DNA of 64,000 nt from Artemia franciscana (lineage: Eukaryota; Arthropoda; Branchiopoda; Anostraca; Artemiidae): the NCBI RefSeq assembly GCF_032884065.1, contig NC_088881.1, positions 5,906,171 through 5,970,170 on the forward strand. Reading direction: 5' to 3'. Every line of letters starts with the position of its first letter. Within the stretch, counting starts at the first letter, position 1. Below, one piece after another: positions 48,901-60,235 of the stretch. The translations under genes and the position numbers were made by a program. A model generated the notes under the pieces. The model was not told the DNA's origin, made no database searches, and was given only the letters and a program-made list of their open reading frames with translations.

Positions 48901-50600
48901 AATCTTAGGATCAACTTGAATACAGCTGTTATTCTTTGATCAAATTAAAAGAAATTTTTAATTTGAAATGTTTTTTCAAAACACGTTTTTTCAATTTTTA
49001 CAAACAAAGGGGTGCCATAGGACACTTCACGATGGTGTTATCAAGACATCGAGACTTATCATGACATTATCAAGGCTTACGACAAGTAGATGTAAGCATT
49101 AGCTTTTAAATGCGCACTTCGGTAACTCTTTATGATCTTTATGTTATCAGGCTTTACGACGCGTAGACGTAAGCATTAGCTTTTAAATGCGCACTTAGAC
49201 GGCTTTTTGTGTTATTTGAGGGCCCCTATGTTGCTGGAGAAATGCACAAGAAAGAATAGACACGGTAGCAATAGAAATCAGCATTGCAAGTATTATTTCG
49301 AAATACCCCAAAAAATATTTTCGTGATTAATTTTTACTGCTGGGGTAAACTTAAATAATAGCTGCTATTCCTAGATAAAATTAAACGAAATTTTGATTTG
49401 ACAGATTTTTTCAAAACACGTTTTTTTTAGTTTTTACAAACTAAGGGAACGCTGTTTTGCTTCCCAGGCTTTCCACTCCAGAAGTGGCACAAAAAAGCTA
49501 TGTTTGAAGCTATACAATGGTGTTATCAACATGAATATATATAAAAAAAACACAAGATACAATTAAGAGCTTTTAAACATGTCTTCGGATGACTCTTTTT
49601 CGAAATTCCTTTAAGGTTGTTTTCGGATGAACATTAAGATTAATTGAAATAATAGTTACCATTCCTGAATCAGCTTCAAATGGCAATTTTTTTCCGGGAA
49701 AATATTTTTTAAGCTTGTCTTCAAACTTCTGGTTACTGTGGGTCGTAGCTTGGTCTTCAGTAGTTAGTTAAGGGGGGGGGGTTGAAAACTCTAGTTCATT
49801 GTTTTTGATCATGTAGATTTTAACAATACCTTTTTCATGCTTCCCGTACTTTCTAGTCCAGAAAATTGAACCAAAAGTTTGTGGTATTTGGTGTTTTATG
49901 ATGGTTTTCAAGACGATTCTGTAAAAAGTACGTTGATACTATCAAGAGTTTGGAAATTAGCCATTAAACATCTCTCTATGGTGTTGTAGCAGTCCGCTGT
50001 TACTGCTAGTCAGCGCACGATTTACATAACTTCCTAAGGGGCTGGGAGGGGGCAATGCAAGAGGGGTGGGAGAATGAAGTTGTAAACCTTAGGCTTAGGG
50101 TTGTCGACCATGTACATCATGATGGTACCCTTATAATGTGTCCCAACCTTTCAGCTTCAGAAATGACACCAAAAAAGTATAGTTTTTTTAGTATAATATG
50201 GCTTTTTATTACGCCGTTATCGAGACGAATTTGTAAAAAGCACATAAAGAAAGGGGATACATCAGTACTCCCCATGTGAAAAAGTAATTTTCCTTCTTGT
50301 TCAAGGTGGGGAACTGTAATTTTCCGGTAGGAGAGTGTTTTTGACCATGGTGATTCCAATGGTGATTTTTTATTCCAATCTGACGCCTTTTAAGGGGCTT
50401 CTGGCTCTTTTTCAAAATTCACGTACATCTGTTTTTGTAATAATCTTTTACTATAGGCCTAAAGATTAATTGAAATTATAGTTACCATTCATGAATCAAA
50501 CTCAAGTGGCATTCTTTTGTACTAAATAGTTTTTTTTTCAAAATGTGCTTTTAAACTTTCCGTCGCTATAGGCCGTGGTTCGCTCGTGATTAGGCTGCAC
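48900..50600. repeat. Degenerate tandem repeat, ~300-430-bp units
   Basis: Recurring blocks: TTTTTTCAAAACACGTTTTTT (about 48970, 49410), CC.GAA.TGGCACAAAAAAG (49480, 49860, 50158), AATTGAAATAATAGTTACCATTC (49650, 50470), and CGA.TTTGTAAAAAGCAC (49915, 50228). Divergence is high. No coding potential. Confidence 0.65.
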
Positions 50601-50809
50601 TTGTCGCTGCAATTATGATAGTTCCGCGGGAGGGTGATATCAAGGCTTTAAACTTTACTGTGATAGCAATGTTTTGTCAGTGAGCTGACTTGAATTTATT
50701 TTGGTTTTAGAAAGTGAAGTTTTTGGAAAACACTTTCTAGAGCACGGTTTCTATGTTTTATAAAGTATGGTTTTAGAAAATACTGTACCGTTTTAGAAAA
50801 CACTGTGGT

Positions 50810-51224
50810 TTTAGAAAGTATGGTTATGAAGCATGGGTGCTTAGAGAGGCTAAGGAAGATCTTTTAACTGTTTTTCCCAAAGGAATTGGCTAAGAATACT
50901 CTTAGATACCCGTCTGACAGGCCGTCTATCAAAGAATAAGTTGTTCAATAAATGTGGTTCGATTTCACTTTTTAGGATTATAATAAAAGAAAGGTTAAGA
51001 TGGCTTGGCCATATATTACAGGAGAAGGATGAAATATTGCCAAAGGTTATGCCCAAATAAGGTGCGGAATGGACATAAGAAGAATTTAAATGAAACAGAA
51101 ACTTCATGAGAGGAGATAGACAGTGAAGATTTGAATAGATTGGGGTGGAGCAGGAGCATGCGCAGCTCTGTTGGCCTCAGGTGGCCAACATTAAGCGACT
51201 ATGTGTTTGTTGGCACTCACCTTG

Positions 51225-51227
<3 letters not shown>
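50810..51227 (+). pseudogene. LINE C-terminal fragment ending at (TA)n
   Basis: Reads YGYEAWVLREAKEDLLTVF, then, in shifted frames, IIKERLRWLGHILQEKDE-type, LPKVMPK and GWSRSMRSS. Same family and same relative end as 44815-45238; again directly followed by (TA)n and a Helitron. Heavily frameshifted. Confidence 0.8.

Positions 51228-51269
<42 letters not shown>
51228..51269. repeat. (TA)n between a LINE end and the Helitron 2 3' end
   Basis: About 42 bp of TA. The Helitron 3' CTAG on the minus strand starts at 51273 and ends at 51270. Confidence 0.95.
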
Positions 51270-51270
<1 letters not shown>

Positions 51271-51417
51271 TAGCTGTTGGGGTGGCGCTTCGCGCCACCC
51301 CAACACCTAGTTGGTGGGGCGCTTCGCGCCCCCCAAGCCCCCCCGCGCGCGTAAGTCGTTACGCGCCATATTAGTTACGCGCCATTGTAGTTGTGTCCCT
51401 ATGTCCCACCTGTGAAT

Positions 51418-51672
<255 letters not shown>

Positions 51673-51870
51673 TTTCTTTGCTGTCCTATTGTCGATGCAT
51701 ATAAATAAATTGTCAGGTTTACCGACTCTTGAACATGCAACATATAATGGTCCATGGGAAAACAATCCGTATTCAGATCTATACCTCATGATTCTAATGA
51801 TTGCCCTTGAGCTTTGTTGATGGTGATTGCTAATCGACGATTCCCTGTGTCGCCGTCGTCATTTATATAT
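51673..51870 (-). pseudogene. Helitron helicase C-terminal remnant
   Basis: Minus strand: [15 protein letters not shown] (about 51838-51795), a change of frame, [38 protein letters not shown]. This keeps the LYVACSR motif VI that Helitron 1 has lost. About 65 codons only. Confidence 0.85.
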
Positions 51871-52917
51871 CCCCCTGTGCCCCCCGGCGTCCCCGTTGTA
51901 GTTGTGTCCCTGTGTCCCGGTCGTCATTTATATTCCATGTGTCCCGGTCGTCATTTGTGTCCCGGTGTCCCAGTCTGTGATTTCTCTTTGAGTGTCCCGG
52001 GCGTCATTTATATTCCTTGTGTCCCGGTGTCCCGGTCGTCATTTGTGTCCCGGTGTCCCGGTCTGTATATACATTCGTTTTTGAATTGTTTTTTTTTTAG
52101 TTTTTAGTTTTTTACCTTTTTTTAGTTTTTTTAGTTATACCTTATGATTCTAATGATTGTCCTTGAGCTTTGTTGATGGTGATTGCTAATCGAACATTCC
52201 CTGTGTCCCCGTCGTCATTTATATATCCCCCTGTGCCCCCCGGCGTCCCCGTTGTAGTTGTGTCCCGGTCGTCATTTATATTCCCTGTGTCCCGGTCGTC
52301 ATTTGTATCCCAGTGTCCCGGTCTGTATATACATTCGTTTTTGAAATGGTATATGATGAAATAAATTTTTGTATTTTTCCCCTTTTTGTCTTTTTAGTTT
52401 TTTTTTTGGTTTTTACTTTTTTTTAGTTTTTTTTTTTTTTTCTTTTTTTTTTTTTTTATTTTTTTTTGTTTTGTTTTTCTCCTTTATTTTTCATTTTTTT
52501 TTCCTTTTTTTTTCATTTTTTTTTTTTTTTTAGGTTTTTAGCTTTTTGAGTTTTTTTATAAGTTTTTAGTTTTTTTTTCTTTTTAGTTTTTTTGTAGTTT
52601 TTACCTTTTTTTTTAGTTTTTTTAGTTTTTTTTTACTTATGTCCTGGTCGTCATTTATACTCCCTGTGTCCCGGTCGTCATTTGTGTCCCGGTGCTTTGT
52701 TGATGGTGATTGCTAATCGAACATTCCTTGTGTCCCGGTCGCTTTCTCTTTGAGTGTCCCGGTCGTCATTTATATTCCCTATGTGGCGGTGTCCCGGTCG
52801 TCATTTGTGTCCCGATGTCCCGGTTTGTAATTTCGTTTGTCGAAGAGTCAACACAGAAACATGACGTCACCTGATCCACAGACAGACAGAAAGACAACTT
52901 ATTTTTATATATACAGA

Positions 52918-52920
<3 letters not shown>

Positions 52921-52975
<55 letters not shown>
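52921..52975. repeat. (TA)n flanking the Helitron 2 5' end
   Basis: About 55 bp of TA on the other side of the element. With 51228-51269 this implies insertion into an existing TA run. Confidence 0.95.
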
Positions 52976-52981
<6 letters not shown>

Positions 52982-53092
52982 ATATATGATTATTTAGCGT
53001 AAATAATTATGTTGTGTATAGAAATATAGATCTCTTTATGGAAGATATGTACACAACGACCGCAATGTCTTACTGAAGTACTAAAATTTTAG

Positions 53093-53308
53093 GCGATTTG
53101 CATCAAGCCCTTTCTGTAGCTTCAGAGTCTCTCAAAGATTTACAAAGTGACAAGAAATCGAGTTTTCAGCTTTTGAAAGAAGAAATAGCAACATTGAAGG
53201 TGTCAATACTTTTATTGTATTCTGTCCTGAAACCACGCACTGGTTACGATTTTGTTGAAGTTTGGTCGACTGAGATTAAAGAGTTTCAAGAGACAAATTT
53301 GTCTGAAG
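53093..53308 (+). CDS. F8A: F8A/HAP40 homologue, exon 3 of those found
   Basis: A 216-bp exon between CTAAAATTTTAG|GCGAT and GAAG|GTACGG, phase 1 at both ends. Joined to exon 2 it reads IYE-GDLHQALSVASESLKDL, like the RDY.GAL segment of F8A. It continues LKEEIATLKVSILLLYSVLK, matching the LLLLLL.P segment, and VWSTEIKEFQETNLSE. The long linker of vertebrate F8A between these parts is absent, so the protein is shorter. The next exon joins in frame as SE-GIAFGLGNLL. Confidence 0.75.
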
Positions 53309-53475
53309 GTACGGTTGCCAGCTTGTAAATTTGTATATAGAACATATAGATTTGTAATTTTGATTTATTTTATATAGATTGTAGTTTTATTTTTTTTATT
53401 GTAGATTTGTAGATTAGTATTTTTCCGAAGGTAGGGTTGCCAGCTTGTAGATTTGTATATAAAATACATACATTT
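53301..53475 (+). repeat. Tandem duplication of the exon 3 donor region, ~123 bp
   Basis: TGAAGGTACGGTTGCCAGCT at 53304 is followed by a copy CGAAGGTAGGGTTGCCAGCT at about 53427. Both contain a plausible GAAG|GTA donor. TAGATTTGTATATA repeats fill the space between. Confidence 0.85.
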
Positions 53476-54300
53476 GTAGATTTGTATATAGAATTTGTAT
53501 TGTCTGTAATCATTATATATATTAATCCTTTTCTGTACAAATGATACGTTGGGTCGGGTTGTGTGTACGTTCCAAAGGGAAGTACGTTGGGGCATCAAAG
53601 ATGTAACAAAATCGATTTTCATCTCCTTCTCTTTCTAAAATCTTTCTGCGAATTCTAATTTCTCGATTTCTGTCGGACAATACTTTTTGTAATGCGGGGT
53701 AGGTATTGTTTATTCAAATGCTCTGGAAATTTGTTCTGAAAAATGTAGAAAAAACATGTGGATCTCTTAAAAATTTTCTATTTGTCGAAACACAGGTCTT
53801 CGACCCGAAGCTTATCGATATGCTAAGCCAGTATTTGTGGTTCTCGCTAAAACTGGATCTTGGGTACATAGGTCAGTATTTTTTGGGATCTAAAATTGGG
53901 GCAGTAGTTTGTTAATTTTGGGATCCAAAGGCATTTTAAGTTAGGAGAGTAGTTCCCAATTCCGGTGTCCTAGGATTTTGGTTCATAAAGTTTTCTAATT
54001 AGGTTCCAAGCGATGGTACCAGTTCACGGGAACTTGGGGACGAGGCAAGGATTTTTTTTTTTGATTTTGTTTAATGAACACACAAAATCTAGTAAAAGAG
54101 CTTTTTAATTTGTTTTTGCTAAGTGGAGAGAGAAAAGAAATGGATTTTGAAGTCAATGTTGCATTTACCAGTCCTCCCCCTCCTGATTGGCGTGCCCATT
54201 CTAAAGAGTAGGGCCTCTATGAAATTTTGCTTTCATTTGTCATTGTTTAGAGTAACTACGGACGTTCTGCGCAAGACATAAATGTTTCATTCTTATAAGA
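53476..54300. other. Intron sequence, nothing recognised
   Basis: A possible extra exon at about 53795-53860 was examined and rejected (see rejected list). The rest is AT-rich. Confidence 0.4.
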
Positions 54301-54309
54301 GCCTACTTT

Positions 54310-54400
54310 GGCTGTTAGTGCATCAAGGAACGTTTGTTCCCTGCTTTATTTCATCTACGTTAATGACGTTAATGACGTTTTCCTAGCAAAGTACTGATCC
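54310..54400 (+). pseudogene. Very short RT motif B-like fragment
   Basis: VHQGTFVPC then, one frame over, LYFIYVNDV resembles the QGS.LGPLLF.IYINDV segment of non-LTR RTs. Only about 30 codons and frameshifted. Confidence 0.35.
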
Positions 54401-55545
54401 CATTGGTACTCATCGAACGCACTATCATTTTATCTAATTACTTTACTGATCCTCCTGAGCACTGAATTTAGCCAACAGTATCCTGTTGATGGCTCTAGCC
54501 TCTCTTGTGTCCTGGGAAAAGTCTTGATTTCCTTCCCTTCCCCTTGTTCACACCAAATTTTCAGGCCAAAGTTGGACAAATTTTTCATTTATTAACAAAA
54601 TTATTTTCAATTTATTAATAATCTATTTATAATTTATTAATTCATTAACAATTTGTTCTTAACTAAATTTATTATTTAATTATTATTAGTTATTTGAATT
54701 AAATTATTTTAATTGTTATTGTTCAATTTACTTATCCGTATTTTTTTTTTAATTTTGATTTATATTTTTTTAATTAATTAACAATTTATTTATTAATTTC
54801 ATTTATTAACTGAGCATTCTACTTTATTTTGAAAAAAAAAAATACATAAAACGATTATAACCCGTTCGATTATTTATTTTTCAAATTGTTCGCTCCTGAA
54901 ATTTCTGCGCCAGGAGCAAGTGCCCCTCTGCTACCACTCCCCCCTAAAAGTGCCTCTGTACTATCCCCAGTTAGATAGCTTCAGTTTTCTTAGGTACTAA
55001 AACTCAGAAGCTACTGCCCTGACCTCAGATCCATAGAGGTCCGGCCAGGGTAACGAAGCACCGACTTAAGTTTTATCGTTTTTTTTACTATTTAGAAAAA
55101 ATTGATTATTTTTCGATTGTTTGATTTTTGATTTATTTATTATTTCATTTCACTTAGCTTAGGAACTTGAGACTTTGTGACGGCACAATTTTTTTTTATG
55201 ATGCTATGTTTGTTTCTGGACGCCTGAGAAGATTGAACTCGTTAAAGATTGAATGTGGTGAACGGACTCAAAAGACACTAAATCATCAAAAATTTGCTGA
55301 AGATCTGAAGAAGTTTTTCTTGAAAAATGATTTTAGGGTGGTTGCACTCATTTGTGTGAAAAAATAAAGTTCGGAAGAGGCTAATTAAAGCAAAAATTTT
55401 AATACACACATAGAAATATGCTAAAGTTTGGGTATATTGGCTGGTGATCTTCAAGTGAATTTCTTGTTCCTGGAATAATGAATTTAATTAAAACTATGAT
55501 GGTGAGTAAGAAGGGGAATTTCCCCCTTAAGATTGGTTCAACGGA
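54401..55545. other. Intron sequence, AT-rich
   Basis: TTTATTAA-rich low-complexity DNA at 54560-54860. The 66-codon frame at 55167-55367 has reasonable composition but no recognised domain or splice context. Confidence 0.4.
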
Positions 55546-55549
55546 CCAA

Positions 55550-55625
55550 TTTTAAACTCGGTTAGGTTGTAAGAGCTAGTGTTCTACTAGCAGTATTTAG
55601 GGGATGCAGACTCGATCCTGCTACC
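55550..55625 (+). repeat. Possible tRNA-derived SINE head
   Basis: GGTTAGGTTGTAAGAGCTAG followed about 40 bp later by GCAGACTCGATCCTGC resembles pol III A- and B-boxes (B-box GGTTCGANTCC). No tail or second close copy identified. Confidence 0.3.
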
Positions 55626-57579
55626 TTAGTTTAGACTTTGGACCTGCTTAAGCCTTCTTAGGCAACCAGAAGGAGACTTCATTATTCCTGATGTTTAGTT
55701 GTTGCAAAAACATCCTCACATAGAGGATGGATTTACGTACGCAGATCGATCTTCTACGTTTGTTGTACGTTGTAGGCTGTTCGTTCGTTCTGGTATATTT
55801 TTTTGGGCTTCCTCTATGGTGTGAACCAGTTGGTTACCAGTGAAGCGCTGCTTCTGGTAGTTGGGGATTCCCCTTTCACTGTATATGGCCACGGTATCCC
55901 TACCCGTGGTTTCTTGTGAAATCTCTCACAAGAAACTGGCCTGTCTTGTGGTGGATGGAATGTCATTCATCTTCTGCTACCCGTGGATTTTGAGGATTCT
56001 TCTTAGATATAAATTTTCGAAAGCAAGTATCATTGACTCTTGTTCCTAGTTCGAGTATCAGTTTTCGGCTGTGTGAAAGAGAACTGTCGTAAATTTGCTG
56101 TTGAAAATAGAGCCATAGAGAGAAAATTTGCCACCCCTTTGGGTGCCAAAACTTCCCTAGTCTGTTCAAGGCTCCATTGTTTTGACTAATTTTTGTGAGT
56201 AATTTTTTAGAGATTGAATTAATTTTCTAAATTATGCTTCCGATGTATTGAAAATCAATGACTTGCTCTGTATGCTGCTATCCACATTTGATGGTCAAGA
56301 TTAAGTCCGGGTAGCCATGCATTTCGTTTTCTCATTATTTATTTTTTGGCCGATTTGGCGTCATTTTTCTATCACCTGGTCTTGGAGCTCTCGGAGTCGT
56401 TGCATGATACCTGGATCCTATTTGAGGGGGAATTTAGACGCGGAGCCTAAATTTTATAATCACAAAATTTAAGAATCCTATAAAATTTGTGGAAAACAAG
56501 CAGAAACTTCCACTATGTGTCGTGGAACCGATTTCCACGACATTTCGTGGAAACCGATTTCGTGGAACTGATGTGGAACACATGGACCCGATTTCACCTC
56601 TGTGGAGAGAGGAATGGAGGTTCACAAATCCTGTTGGTCTAAAGGAGGTTCACAAATCTTATTGGTCTGTAAATCCAACAGAAAAGGCTTTCAGATCTCA
56701 CTTGAAAATTTTTGGAAAGAAGATTGTGTCTTAATTGTGTCTTTTTTTGAGTGAAATGATGTCATTTCACTTGCTGATAGATAAGTCTATCATCCATCCG
56801 TCCATAAATCATTCCTAGGGTAGTTGATTCTTCCAGAATGCGTCGTTGGTTTCTCACCAAGCTTCAGGTATGAAAAGACTAGTTGGCTAGTAGCGCCTTT
56901 TTGGAATTAAGGCCCGATCTAACGATCCTTATTTTAGGGACGCAGAAGGGTTCTCAAAATCCTTGTCAGCAGCGCATCTACAAGAATGGAATGATAATGC
57001 ACACGAGATCTGGTAGGAGGTAAAAGTTAGTGTACTAGTTGTGTCACCGTCTGACATCTACGTAAGGAGCTCGAAGGGGTCCCTAATTTGGTGTTGTCAA
57101 GGGTTATTTGATCTCAACGGAACAGGGGGAAAGAGGCAGTGTTCAAACTATGAATTTCTCCCATAATATGGGATTTGAATTCATTCGGCGGAGGAAAGTA
57201 GAGTGTCTCAATTTTTGAAATCAGGGTATCTACCAGGAGGAGTTTCCGGGTATCAAGCAGACTTAGCCACAGATAAAGTTTGATGTGCTAGTTTTATCAA
57301 GACATCTTTCATAAGAGCAGGTGAGATCACAACCGGATTCGGGGGAATAACAACTAGTGTCTTATCTGTGACTTTTGGAAACTTGTTAGTCTGGACCCAT
57401 TTTGACCTTTATCTAAGAAGGGACACTTGAATAGGGGCTTCCAAGTTCTTGAAATAAACTCATCTATTAGAAAGGGGACGTTGAACCCAAAAAAACGTGT
57501 TAGATTTTTAACCCCAGAAAAACGTGTGAAATTTAGTTTGTGGTTTCCGAACACACTTCCTTTTCTGGATACACTCTAA
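55626..57579. other. Intron sequence, nothing recognised
   Basis: Short local direct repeats occur near 56520-56660 (CGTGGAACCGATTTC; GGAGGTTCACAAATC twice). ORFs in the area lack domains. Confidence 0.35.
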
Positions 57580-57925
57580 GCCTTGCTTGCTGGCAATTGT
57601 TGCTTCAGTTCCTTTGGTGTTCTAGTCGAAGCAACTCTATTATCTTCTGTGACCTATGTGGATCAGTCGTGACGGTTGCATTTTATTAATATTGGTAGTA
57701 GTTTATTTGTTTCTAGTTTATTTTAGTTTTTATCTTTGTTTCTTCTATGCTGAAGACGCCTCGTTTTCATACAGACGAAATATCCGCGCGTTTTAGTTTT
57801 TCTCGCCACTGGCCGCAGTCATGTTTATTTGTTCTTCATTGAGTTTTTTCTCTCTTTTTTGTCCTTTGTCATGGTTGGCCAGTTTGGCTTAAGATCTTTC
57901 ATTCGAAAACGACTTGCAGAAGCAA
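57580..57925 (+). mobile_element. Solo Penelope pseudo-LTR
   Basis: Matches the 3' region of the element at 35473-36660 (GTTGCTTCAGTTCCTTTGGT, TATGTGGATCAGTCGTGAC, CTGGCCGCAGTC). It continues into the about 40-bp extension TGGCCAGTTTGGCTTAAGATCTTTCATTCG, whose complement starts the inverted copy at 35473. No protein-coding part. Confidence 0.8.
57750..57789 (+). ncRNA. Hammerhead-ribozyme-like motif in pseudo-LTR
   Basis: CTGAAGA (57750-57756), then CGCCTCGTTTTCATACAGACG as a weak stem II, then AAATATCCGCG. CTGANGA and GAAAT are the conserved hammerhead core, and TATC would supply the NUH site. Stem II is damaged (CGCCT against AGACG). Consistent with ribozymes known in Penelope-like elements. 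Confidence 0.5.
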
Positions 57926-59177
57926 CAGAGGTTGAATTTGCCCTTAAAACAAAATGCCAAACTTATGAATTTTATTAATAAAATAAATTCCTTATAAATC
58001 TGAGAGAAAATAGTTACAAAATTGTGTCTTACGCGAGAATTATGTCTATCTCCAAGATTTTCTTTCGAATTACACCCTTCTAGTCAGACAGCTTTCGTGA
58101 AAGAGTTGGCCAAACTGAACCAGTAGGTTCAGCGAAAAGCACGCTAAGCAAAAATAAATGAATGATGATTAGCGAAAAAGCTGTTAATTTTCTTTAATTA
58201 AGTTATTATAATTATTAATTTAATTTTAGTTAGCAAGTCGATTAGTTTGATTTGCTAATTCTTTAAAGTTAGTTAAATAAGTGAAATAAAAGCTATTAAA
58301 ACTTAATCCAAAAATTATATAAATAACTAAAAGTTATGAAAAATAAAAGAGTCTCTTTACTGACGAAAACTCTTTGGTTATTAAATAAAAATTATTGTAC
58401 TGAAAGAATATAATTTTATTGAACTGAGATCTACTATGCTACAATTCTATTGTGCTATAAATACTTTCGCTTATATTACATTTCGCTAGTGCTAAAAACA
58501 CTTCCCTAGAGATAAAAACAGGTATGGACAAAGTTCCAAAGCTGCCAGGAGCAGAATTCGACAGAATTCCAAAAGCTGCCGACACTTTAGCAGCACAACT
58601 TGTGTTTTGAAAGCTTTTTTTTTTAGCAAAAAGTGTTTTTATATGTAAAAAATTGTATTTTCAGGCAAAATCTGCCAACAAATTTGAAAACTGCCAAGTG
58701 ACATTGCTGCTTTGATACCCCACTTTTTCCATGGTGGGACAAAACCACTTTTCCTTAGTGCTATATTTTCCTGGAGTCTAAAATACTCTTCCCCAGTACT
58801 ATATTCCCTAGGGCTAAAAATACTTTTTCCTACCAATATTTTCCTACTGAATCCTCATATACGGTACCAAACACAAAAAAGAGATGAATGCAAAATTCTA
58901 AAACCCAGAAATTTTGCAACTTTATTTCCCAACTTTATCAACTTGGCAAAGGAATAGCTCAGCTATCAGAAATTTCAAGTGTAACTTTTATTCTAAGCTA
59001 GTATTCAGTATTGGGAATATAGCTTCGGCTGTAGAAGTAAATGCCCCTGACAATTTGTGTAATAATAAAAACCAGTATTTTGTATCATGTGTCACATCTT
59101 CGTTTTTTTTTTGAATTGATCAATTTCGCATGTGAATGGATCACCATCAAAAATCAAAATACGGTCTGTGTTTTTAG
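57926..59177. other. Intron sequence, nothing recognised
   Basis: AT-rich. ORFs at 58639-58836 (minus) and 58712-58957 overlap each other and have no domain. Local repeats of GCTAAAAATACTTYCCCTA-type are seen at 58440-58520 and 58760-58830. Confidence 0.35.
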
Positions 59178-59332
59178 GCATAGCATTCGGCTTAGGGAAT
59201 TTATTATTGGCCCTAGAAGAAGGTGACCTTAACAGCGTGAAAGAAGCTCAAGAGATTTTATCCCCCTTGCTCAAAGATGAACAAAACATTCTGGTGCAAC
59301 TGCTTATCGATGGAACGGAAATTTCGATTTAA
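59178..59332 (+). CDS. F8A: F8A/HAP40 homologue, terminal exon
   Basis: Acceptor CTGTGTTTTTAG|GCATA; the exon runs in phase 1 to TAA at 59330-59332. It encodes GLGNLLLALEEGDLNSVKEA and QEILSPLLKDEQNILVQLLI. This is the clearest match: the F8A carboxy end has the same layout, a LLLQSL.MA helix, a D/E-rich turn, then PLLT.EQN.LLH.LL.E. The protein ends shortly afterwards, as in the family. A candidate AATAAA lies at 59354. This exon anchors the identification of the three upstream exons. Confidence 0.8.
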
Positions 59333-59999
59333 ACCCCTTGTTAGAAAGGTAAGGAAATAAAAATTAGGGTTTTATAATTGTATAAAGTTATGTTTAAAGT
59401 TATTTGTATAAAGTTTTTTTTCTCACAGGGTGATATATTCCAAAATTAGCTTTAAATTTCTTGTTCAAATAAGAAGAACAGTGAAAATAAACAATAGTTG
59501 ATTTGGTTAAAAGGATTTTACTCCTTAAAGGATTACCCTATCTTGTCGATTAGAACAGTTTTTTGTTGCCAAATTGTTTAGAATTGGTTGGGTGGTCTTG
59601 CCATAACTTCTAAGCTTGGATATGGGATCTGAATAAGCGACAGAAAACTAAAAGCCGACATCAACTTTCCTAGAAATTTTTGAAAAAGTATTTAACTTCT
59701 CCCATTTTGTACTAGAGACAGAGATATTCCGTTTTAATGAAACTTATATCATTAGAAAGTGTGAATTCTGATTTTTGGTTAAAATGGAGCAGAATTTCGC
59801 ACTAAAGTTCAGGTAAGGGAAGTCCCTCAAAATACTTTAGCATGCCTGGGATAGCAGCCGATTTTAGAAGACGTTAAAAATTGGTTTAAATGAAATATCA
59901 TTTGAGCAATTTGGCAACATTGTGAGCTCCCTATGGTGCTACCCACTTGGATTGAAAACCTTGTCAAACTGCAGATTCGCAATAGTTCTCCATGGTGGT
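59333..59999. other. F8A 3' flank, nothing recognised
   Basis: Probable 3' UTR start with AATAAA near 59354 and AAATAAAC near 59485; no other gene signal. Confidence 0.45.
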
Positions 60000-60185
60000 A
60001 AGTACTACTAATACTACTAGCAGATCACTGCAGTGCCAAGCCGCATGAGGCCAACATAGCTACGCACACTCCTCCATCCTTTTCTCTTCAAGCCCTCATC
60101 TTTACACCCTCTCAAGAAGTTCTAATTTCCTTTAAATCTTTCCGTACGACATCCTGGTATTTCACAATCTGTCATCCACACATGC
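60000..60185 (-). pseudogene. LINE C-terminal fragment with (TAG)n-type tail
   Basis: Minus strand: VDDRL, then KGWRSVRSYVGLMRLGTAVIC, as in the fragments at 38195 and 44815. The tail reads TAGTAGTATTAGTAGTAC. Confidence 0.7.
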
Positions 60186-60235
60186 TTTGGCGTTTACTAG
60201 TGATATAAAAATATACTTGGGGAATTGTCCGTGAA

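Noticed and set aside
53795..53860. Candidate F8A exon (VFDPKLIDMLSQYLWFS) after CACAG
   Set aside because: It has no poly-pyrimidine tract, would break the phase-1 pattern, and exon 3 joins in frame directly to the terminal exon with a good match to the family order.
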